A stretch of DNA of 64,000 nt from Axinella damicornis (lineage: Eukaryota > Porifera > Demospongiae > Axinellida > Axinellidae). The notes below the pieces were generated by a model. That model had not been told where the DNA came from. It searched no databases and worked only from the letters and a program-made list of their open reading frames with translations. Location of the stretch: the NCBI GenBank assembly GCA_963931865.1, contig OZ007518.1, positions 8,174,361 through 8,238,360 of the forward strand, in the 5' to 3' direction. The first letter of the stretch is position 1, and every line of letters begins with the position of its first letter. Made by a program: the position numbers and the translations under genes. This document shows positions 41,601 through 51,827 of the stretch, piece by piece.

Positions 41601-44600
41601 TCAGTAGTAGCAAACAGAAAGTTGCGTGTAGTCCGATACTATGGATTACGTTATTATTAAATACTTCAAGAGTGGAGGTTTGAGATTGTCTCATCAATTT
41701 GCAAAGCGCGTTGAAGATCGTCAACTGGGAACACTCCACAGCAGCCCCATTAGTGGTCTTTTTTGTAGGGCTATTTGCAATAACTTTTAATAAACATTCA
41801 TCACATGACAGGAAGTCAATAATTGCTTGTGACATGCAGTAGCCAACCTCCTCCGAGTAACAGCTTTGAAAACTCGGAAACTCTGCCATTGAGCAGAAAA
41901 ACTACAATTCGAAATGAAACGCACTTCCGATTCAAGGAATGACGTTCGAAATTAAGCGCTTAATATAACAAACTACCATGGTATTACAAGAATGAGTATA
42001 GGGTAATCTCTTGGGATAAATGTTTGAATCAACAACCAGCAGGGGGGATGGCCAAGGTTGACATTTGCTAATCAGGTCTCATGAAAGTCATGTGTAGTTC
42101 AATACTATGGATTACGTACTTCCAATTCAAGGAATGTCATTTGAAATTAAGCGCTTAATAGCGCCCTACTATGGTATACTATGAATACATAATCTCTTGG
42201 GATAAATGCTTGTATCAACGATAACAAAGACATCTTTTGCCAGTTGAAACGCCCGCTTTACGACTGCTCAACAGAACAAGATGGCTAGAAGGTCCTCTTC
42301 AACACGGGGAGGAGTAAGCTTTGATCGCCTCTGTAATGGTGAGGAAAGAAACTACTCGTTTAACCTCTGTGACTTGAGTGATTATGAAACAACTGGTGCT
42401 GCAGTACGTACACTTCGCCACAAAATTGAAGACACAACTCTTGCTCTTGAGATAGGGACTGGTAGGAGAATAGGAGGACTGTGCATTGGAAAGACACTTG
42501 TGCATAGTAGGAAGAGAATGGATTTTGATCGAATGGATCCAGATACGTTTAGAAAAGAAGGCATTTCAGGCCGGAGGTCATATTACAAAGGACTATGGGA
42601 GAGATGGGATGGTGGTACTGGGAGTCATCACACGAGAGATTGCAGCTAGCCTGGGGTTTAGAGATGACCATCACAGTGCTCGCAAGTGGTGTTCCAAACA
42701 AGAGCGATGTGCCCTAAAAATTAAGGAGCGGCTTCAGAGTTGCTTCAGCGATGATGACAGATTCCATAAGACAGATCGCCGCGGAAGAACAACTGAAGGG
42801 GAGGCAATTGGATATGTCATTTTCCTCTGCTTCTCTTACTTGGATAAAAGGAGATCTCGAGCTTACTCATTTTACCTCTGTGACTTGAGTTTTTATGAAA
42901 GCACTGATGATGTAGTAAGTAGACTTGCCCGCCAAATTGATGACGCAACTAGTGCTATTGAGAGAGGGACTGGTAGGGAAATAAGAAAACTGTACATTGG
43001 AAAGACTAATGTGCGCAGTTGGAGGGGAAGGGATTTTGATCGAATGGATCCAGATACGTTTAGCAAAGAAGGCATTTCAGGCCGGAGGTCATATCACAAG
43101 AAAAAGGACTATGGGAGAGATGGGATGGTGGTACTGGGAGTCATCACACGAAAGATTGCAGCTAGCCTGGGGTTTAGAGATGACCATCACAGTGCTCGCA
43201 AGTGGATTTTCAAACAAGAGCGATGTGCCCTAAAGATTGAGGAGCAGCTTCAGAGTTGCTTCAGTTATGATAGGAGATTCTCCCATAAGACATATCACCA
43301 AGGAAAAACAAGCAAAAGGGAAGCGATTGGATATGTCATTTACCTCTGCTTCTCTTACAGGGATAAAAGGAGAGCTTAGCCTTATATATTCCCACGTCTC
43401 CCCGATGCACAAGAAGGTCCCCCCCCCCCCCCCCCCCCCCCACCTTATGCAGCAAGTAGCAGTTTCAGATACACGTAGCAGCACTGTTTTGTACATGTAC
43501 GTACATGTAGCTGTAATGTAGAAGAGTGACGTGCCTGTATGGTCTGAGTATTTATGTATATTTGTATATTTTGTTGCTGAGCGGGAAGCGAGGCAACTAA
43601 TTGTGCAGTGTGGAGGTCGAATCTGAGCTAGTGCGACTATATATATTTGTCTGTAACGCACCGTGGCCCCGCACGTAAATTATGCGTTGGACCCCCACGC
43701 GCGCGCGTATACAACCCGCACGTGCACCATGTGATCTCACCTCAGTTGTCCTTAATTTTGTCATTGGATGTCGGTTTCTGACAGGAGACGACAAGGCAAA
43801 GAGTGCAGCGACATCGACGGAGAACTAATGAGGCGAGGAGGGAGACTGCCAGAGCGGCTGACCGCAAGAGACTTGGCAGGCAGAATGAAGTTGACGTTCG
43901 CCGTTCACAGAGACTTGCTAGCTATCCCTCGTGGTTATGTTCTGCAACTGCCAAATTGTACCAAAGCTTCCCGCGAGGCATCTCTGCGTGGTCAACCACA
44001 TACGTATGCACTAGTTTAAAAGATAAAGTCTCATTGCATGAATTAGTTGCTGCATGCAGATATGTCTGTTCCGCACCATCTGGGAATGAGGCCAGCTTTC
44101 CATAGCATTGTACACGTGATGCCACAATGAATAGTAATAGCTCGAGCACTGAAGATTGCCAGGGCTCACTCTCTACTGGCTTCTTACCTGATGCTAAGCA
44201 CTTGAGTGTGGTAGCTGGACAAGTCTGCATTTGTTGATGTTCTTGGTGAGGTGGCAGGGTGACGTGCGTAACTGCTTATGACAGTAGACTACAGACTCTG
44301 CTACCAACAGCTGCAGCCAGTCAGCGTTTGTGTGCTAGAAGGACAGTGGGTAGAGGCTATTTCAGGAAGGAGACCATCCTTTAAATCTCCTTATATTTAG
44401 CAAGGGTGGGTGTACTTTCAGTATACTAGGCTACATGCAATTACCTCGTCCACATTGGGAACACCCTCCACCCCAGTGTGCCCCATCAGTGACAATGAGG
44501 TGAGGGGGGGGGGGGGGGGGGGATGGAGGAGGAGGGGAAGGGAGGAGAGGAGGAGGGGAGGGGGAGACGGGGAGGAGAGGAGGGGTAGAGAGGGTGCAAG

Positions 44601-47600
44601 ACCACTAGTCAGCAGACACCTCATCCAGATTGGAAACACCCTCCACCCCAGTGTGCCCATCAGTGACAATGAGGTGAGAGAGGGGCGGGGAGGAGGGAAG
44701 GGGAGAGGAAGAGGGGGAGAAGGGGAAGAGGAGGAGGGGAGGGGGAGAGTAGGAGGGGAGGGGGAGGGGAGCAGACACCTCATCCAGATTGGAAACACCC
44801 TCCATGACAGGAAGTTAATTGGGGCGAGCCTGAGTGAGCCCCACACTAGCGTGACTTATGACAGTGCGTGTGTATGCTTGTTTGTTTGCTTGGATCTTGC
44901 ACTTACCGTAAATTTTAAATCAGCGGATTTCGCTTGCACGTGCACAATAATATTCAAATTCCAACGAACCCTACTCGATTCCTCGAGGCAAGGTGAACCG
45001 TGCCGTCTACTTATTTGATCATGGCGACAACAAAGACGGAGACCACTCGTGAACCTACCTATTCATTGGCTAGAGCTCCGTGAACTTCTGCCTCCTCGGT
45101 GGCGACAACAAAGACGGAGACGGAGACAAAGACGGAGACAGCTCGTGGGTCTACTGCCATGGCCAGTGACGTACCTGCTAGACTGCTTCAGCTAACACTA
45201 ACCTGACTCACAGTTGCACGAGTGTATGTTTAGTGTCATAATTTCTGTGGCTCATTGCCCAGTCACATAATTGAGTCTGATGACAGTCACTGTATGAATG
45301 CAACTGCTCCATGCATGTCCAGCACGTGCACTTCGCTCAGGCTCGCCCTCCAATGTCCTGCATTCCACTAGTAGTTACTCAAGACGTATGCAGTGGCCAA
45401 CCTCCTCTTAGTAACAACTCGGAAACTCGGAAACTCAGCCATTTTCGATTCTATAGAGTTGAAAAGCTATAATTCGAAATGAAGCACATTTCCGATACCC
45501 CTACTCATTTGTTGTAGATCGTAGTAGCGGGTTATTGAATTTCTTGAATCATGAATGTACTTAGTAATACCCAGACTGTGAATGTATAATCTCTTGGGAG
45601 AAGTGCTGTATCAACAAGGTATTGTTTGTCTGGTGAAACGCCCGCTTTACGACAGCTCAACAGAACAAGATGGATAGTAGCTACATGTACTCAATGTCCT
45701 CTTCAACGCAGTCCTGTTCAGCATGGTCCAGTTCAACATGGGGAGGAGTAAGCTTTGATTATCTCTGTACTGGTCAGGTAAAGTACTACTCGTTTAACCT
45801 CTGTGACTTGGGTGATTGTGGAACAACTGGTGCTGCAGACATGCACTTTACCGCAAAATTAATGACACAACCAGTGCTCTTGAGATTGGGACTGGTAGGA
45901 GAATAGGAGGACTGTACATCGGAAAGACTTTTGTGCATAGGAACTTGAGAAGGGATTTTGATCGAATGAATCCAGATACGTTTCGAAAAAATGGCATTTC
46001 AAGCCGATGGTCACATCACAAGACAAAGGACTATGGGAGACATGGGATGGTGGTATTGGGAGTCATCACACGAGAGATAGCAGACACCTTGGAGTTTGAA
46101 GATGACCCTCCAGGTGCTTGCAATTGGTGTTCCAAACAAGAGCGATGTGCGCTAAGAATTGAGGAGCTGCTCCAGAGGTGCTTCAGAGATGATGGCAGGT
46201 TCCCCCATGATGTATATCACCGCGGAAAAACAACTGAAGGGCGGGCAATTGGATATGTCATATACCTCTGCTTCTCTTACTTGGATGAAAGGAGATCTTA
46301 GCCTTATTCCCAAGTCTATGTACAAAAGTTCACCAATATTTTCACTTATGCAGCAAGTAACGTTTTCCTGTAACAATGTTTTGTACATGGCTGTGAGGTA
46401 GAAGAGTGGCATGCCTCTATAGTCTGGTAGTGAGAGTTTTTTTTGTTTATTTTCTTACCCTCTTTTTGGAAGATAAAGTCTGCGAAATGGAAGTACTCAT
46501 TGCACGAATAAGTTGCTGTGTGCAGATACACTGGCGGATCCAGGGGTACTTCGTTGAGTTCGGACGAACTACCCAGAATTATACCCACAAAATAATCGTA
46601 GACTACGTATCGACCAGTGGCGGATCTAGGGGTGCGAGCGAACCCCCCTTTTGACCCTTCTTAACATAAACTACTAAGTGTATTATTGTAGCTGTGGTTG
46701 GTAATACCTTGACCGTTCGCGGGCTGAAAGCCTGAAGGCAGACATAGTCATGAGCTAGCTAGGTTTACGCTGCTGCACAATTTTAATTTTACATCAATTA
46801 TTTTTGTTCTGTATATACGTATAATTAGAAAATAACGCAGTGTTCAATCGACTGTCCACGTACGTGGTTGTAATCCGTCGACGATGAAAAGAAGGAAGCT
46901 AACAGTCCCACACATCGATACTTACTGGTTACTTAGTCAATCTTCTTTGCGTCTGGGGTTACTTAGTCAATCTTCTTTGCGTCTGGAAACATGTCCAGAA
47001 TGCGCAGAGATGCTACGAGAGCGCTTCCTGATCGCTAAAAAGAACACGTAAAAAAATTTTTTCCGGGCTTCGCGCGGACTGATCGCCGCTTCGCGGCTCT
47101 GCGCACCGCCTTCGGCGGTGCGCTGTGACAGTGTATGTGCTAACCGAACCACCCTTTCAAAATTTCTAGATCCGCCACTGAGATATGTATGTTCCACACA
47201 ATCTTGAAACTTCTGCAATCTTGAGATTACTTTACACATTATCCGAATCTGGAAATCTCGACACTGCACAGCCAATCTCAAGATTGTGCAAAACATTGTA
47301 CGATCTCGAGATTGTGGCACAATCTCAAGATTGTGCTGAACATTTGCGCAATCTCGAGATTGTACAGTTTTGGAACACGATCTTGAGATTGTACGTGCAC
47401 AATCTTTTAAACCTTGTAATCACTTTTATCTCTGTGTTGGCTGCCACAGCTTGCCTTGACTGTCGTTGGCAGTACAGCTCTCAGGAGAGGCCGTTATGAG
47501 TGCTGTAATAGTTTTTTGTCTTCCAATTGACCACCATTGCTCACCTCGACTGTGCACATTTTCGCAATCCCAAGACTGGCACTCAATTTCCGGTTTCTGT

Positions 47601-50600
47601 ACGATGCAATCTCAAGATTGTGCACATTCCTGTAAATTACACGGAGCAGATATAATATTATTGCCGAGCACATTAGCGCGAGGAACTGAATGCGGGATCT
47701 ATTCTCATTGTACGCGTACATGTATGTACGTATTCACATACGTACGTACACATGTATGTACGTACGTATGTATAATGTACACTGTACGTATGTACGTACC
47801 AGTACCTGTCAAGCTCAGGAATGTTGATAATGCTTAGGAATGTTGGGAGTTCCCTGCCGGTCAATTGAGTTGTATTTGCAGCGAGGGCTTGATGGTGTGA
47901 GATTTACAACCTTGAAACTCAGATGAGTGGACCAGCGTGGTGCCTCCAGAGCTTGCCGACCTCGAGCAGCTACTTTTGGAGTCGAACAGTGAGTGCTGTC
48001 GACATCTATTTTTACTGCAACTCCACAATAGTCTCACATACAATGTAGCCAGAGGCTAGGGTGCAAGTGAGAGGGGCCTTCAGGGCTTGCAGAGCTACAG
48101 CAGCTACATGTGGAGTCGAACAGTGAGCGTAATTGAAATCTTTTCTCAGCTCTCAAACTCAGATACTCGTAAGCACGTGGTCAGGTTTCACGTACGCATG
48201 CGAGGCGTGATGCGGATGCATATTCCTAGTGCTTTTGTGCGAACTTAACATGACAGGCCATTGCTAAAAAATTTTTCTGAGAAAAGTTTTTGCTTCCCCC
48301 ATTTCCCACCTCATCCTCCCCCTTTCTTCCTCCTCTATTCCTCTCCTCCCCCCTTTCTTCCTCCTCTATTCCTCTCCTCCCCCCTTTCTTCCTCCTCTAT
48401 TCCTCTCCTCCCCCCTTTGTTCTCCTCCTCTTCCCTTTCCTTACTTTACTTGGCACACACCCACGCACACCTATACAGGACAACAACACGGTGGAGAGGA
48501 CATTCGGTGATGGTGCCACACGCAAGCGCTACTCCCACATCGACCTCCTCCACATGATAGACGGGGTAGAGACTCAGAAGGCCACTGTCGTTGCTGGCAA
48601 CCGATGCTACTACCTGAAGGTGGGCTACAATTAGAAGTATAAGCCCAATTGTTTTCTTGACCATGCAATGGTAGAGAGGGTTGTCCAGGATTGTCCATTG
48701 AGACTTTGGGGCTTCCTCTGCGTACTAGAAAAGGACAGGAATGGATGGGAGATGCCAGACATTCCCATCCCCCAAGACAGCATTGGACATCTGTCTATGC
48801 CCCCTCCCTGTTTATCCTCAGTGTCCATCCTGATGATCCCATGCTCATGGACTACGGATGGGTGGGGCATCCCACTGTGTCCCAAGCGCTATCCCCAATG
48901 TCCATCCATCAGCCTGTGTTTCGTTTAGAAAATTGTTGAAGGGACCGGGAGGACAAAATCGTATAGCGTGGCGAAGTGAGAAGTGAGGGGGGTTAGTAGG
49001 CGAACGAGGGGCAAGCGAGCGAAGCTACTTGTAATTATTATGCAAGTTCATGTACAATGTAAGATAGTGTATTGCATGTACATAATAAATGTGTATAGTA
49101 AATATCTTCTGTGTGTGTACGTGTACCAATAGTACACACTGTGTACTGACAGTTTGTGTGTATCTATGATACTAGTGTACATATGTAGTTACAGGTCCTG
49201 TGTGCTGACAGTTATGGTACGTGGAAGAATCCAATTGCACGGATGCGGAAAGAATTTCGGCCAAATATGGAGACAACATTAGCGTTGACAATGAACTGGG
49301 TGCCGGTCTCATGTCCGTACGGCCCAAACACTTGCTTGACTCCAGTAGAGCCTCGAGTGAGGAAAGCCAGCTGCTTCAGTTCAGATGGGCTTGCCCTGCC
49401 AACAACAGCTATTATCTGTTCCCCCTCAGCAAGGTGGACTACGTAGTTAGTGTACCCTTGATTCCCACTGTGCATCATCCCAACGTGGTCCATACCGAGT
49501 GCATCTCTGTACGTGATCTGAATCCCTCTGATTACATTTGGAACACTACCTAATCTCTATCTTCTTGATGGATGGATAGCAAGGATCTCGGAAGTAGGTT
49601 CCACCGGTCCCTCCGTACCGTGTGGTGGCATAACAGTTGACTTCTCTGGTATCTCTGTGAAGCAGAAGCCATATGATTGCAGTCTTTGAGTCGGCAGCTG
49701 GGTATGATACTCCGAATGTTGCAAATCGTCCTCAGACAACTTTGAACAGTGGCTACACAAACATGGCACATACATGTACACAGTATGGCCATGGCCATAT
49801 ACTATTAGTAGCCTGGTTCCCAGGCTCTCCTTGCAGGGAGTTCCTTTAGCTCACTTGACTCTCTCCAATTGTATTTGTAAGCAAAATTACAAACGCTGCA
49901 GACATTCTAATGGCTGTGCGTGGCTAGCCCTGGTTGTATGTATGTGCCTATGTCCATCTGCTTGGTGGTTGAGACTTGGCGGTTTTTGCAGCTCATGCAG
50001 CACTCGCTCCGTGGTGTAGTTGGCATCTCTGTACTGCCTCACCAGCGGATCTTCGTCTGACCTCAGGGGAGCTGCCTGTACCGTGAGAGCACAGAACAAG
50101 AGCGTCACAATCACAGTTGACTTCATCGTGCATAAAGTAACTAGTGTGGACTTGTATGTGTTATTGGCAGCTGCTTTTATAGATGCTGGGTGATATGGGT
50201 ACTGATCTTAATTGGTGTGGGGGAAATTAACTTAGAACCTCAATAAACACCATGACACTGAACCTTCTGTGAAGGTTGATACTGGATGACCTGTTGTGTA
50301 AACCTAATGAAGAGGGAAGGGTGGGTTGCCTCTTGTCCAGTGGGTATGGCAGCAACATTCTAGTCTCAGCCAAAGTAGTAGTCCCCTACTCAATCCTCTC
50401 TACCTCATCCTCGTTTTTATCAACTGCGGTGTGAGGGAGAAGGAGTCAGGGATCTACTTGACGTCGGGTGCCATAGTCGCTCGTTATTATGCACAGTTCA
50501 CTTATATAGCTACTCTTTATATTAAGCACTGAAGTCTTCTTCCAGAAACTTTTGATCCTACGGAGTGGAAAAAGCTATAATTTGAAATGAAGCACACTTC

Positions 50601-51788
50601 CTATTCGAGGATTGTCATTCAAAATTAAGTGCATCTTGCTTACAGGCACATATTAATTTTCTTCCAGTGAAGATCTAAGTACTGTCGCCTAACTAAGAGT
50701 GTCCATGGTATGTATATACATTGTATGTACTGTTGGAATCAGCATACATGTATACAGGTTCATGTACAAATGTGAGATAGTTACAGCATAATACTATTAG
50801 TACACACACACAGTTACAATAATGTTATGTTACATGTCAACTATATGTGCAGACAGTTTGTGTGTATTTCTACACAGAATCAGATTTTGTGTAACTACAT
50901 GGTACTAGTGTATGTACGTGTAGCTACAGGTCCTCTACGTGCTGACAGTTGGTGTGTAACTATGGTACGTGGAAGAATTCAACTGAGTCAATGCTGTGAC
51001 CAGATCGGCCAAATATAGAGACAACATTAGCGTTGACAATGAACAGGGTGCCACTCTCATGTCCGTACGGCCCAAACACATTCCTGACCCCGGCAGAGCC
51101 TCGAGTGAGGAAAGCCAGCTGCTTCACTCTACCACCTAGACCGTTAGTGGTTGCCCTGCCAACAACAGCTATTATGTATTCTCCCTCAGCAAGGTGGACA
51201 ACGTAGTGACTCCCCTCACTCCGGCCATGCCTCGTGCCAACCTGGTCCGTACCAAGTGCATTTCTGTACGTGATCTGAATCCCACGGATTTTTTCTGCAT
51301 TTGACCAAATCTCTATCTTCTTGATGGCTGGATAGCAGGCATCTCGGAAGTAGCCTCCACCAGTCCCTCCGTATTGTGCAGTGGCTTGACAGGTCAGGGC
51401 TCTTGCGGCTCTTGTGTCTCTGTGGAGTGGAAGCCATTTTGTTTAAATTGGTAGCCATCTTAGAACAGTGGAAACATGCTCAAAACATGGCACATGGTTA
51501 CTACAGCCATCTACTAATTCGGTCTGTTCCTTGACCGTGAAGTGGTTGTGCGCACATGTAACTCCTCTACTAATGATGGACTGACAGCTGTGGCCCCCCT
51601 CACTGCATGTGACGGACTGACAGCTGTGGCCCCCCTCACTGCATGTGACGGACTGACAGCTGTGGTCCCCCTCGCTGCATGTATGCTCATCTGTGTAGTA
51701 GTTAGATGCTGGAGCGTTAACCTTGTGCCCTTAGTATGCTCTGTAGTATGCCACCCTTTAGCTAGCTGGCTGAGCAGAGCAGAGGGAT

Positions 51789-51827
<39 letters not shown>

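Larger units (their letters stand above)
40430..44110. repeat. Intronic segmental duplication in SerRS intron 3, unit 1
   Basis: Bases 40430-41480 reappear at 44600-45760 (for example GGAAGTTAATTGGGGC, CGTAAATTTTAAATCAGCGG, GGTGGCGACAACAAAGACGG, TGAAACGCCCGCTTTA). Bases 42230-44110 match 45630-46528 plus 47181 onward, with losses. Unit 1 has one truncated and two full repeats of the YIGKT gene; unit 2 has one. Confidence 0.75.
44600..47230. repeat. Intronic segmental duplication in SerRS intron 3, unit 2
   Basis: Collinear with 40430-44110 but shorter in the gene region and carrying an inserted inverted-repeat element (46529-47180) that unit 1 lacks. Copying included an exon 3 fragment at its left edge. 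Confidence 0.75.

Noticed and set aside
43768..44105. Arg-rich open frame ([20 protein letters not shown]) as a Helitron-type protein remnant
   Set aside because: The composition is suggestive, but the piece is short and no helicase or Rep motif is nearby.
49940..49950. GC-AG intron in lectin copy 1 as a functional rare splice site
   Set aside because: The context (AG|GCACAT) is a poor GC donor, the paralogue has GT there, and exon 2 is also frameshifted.
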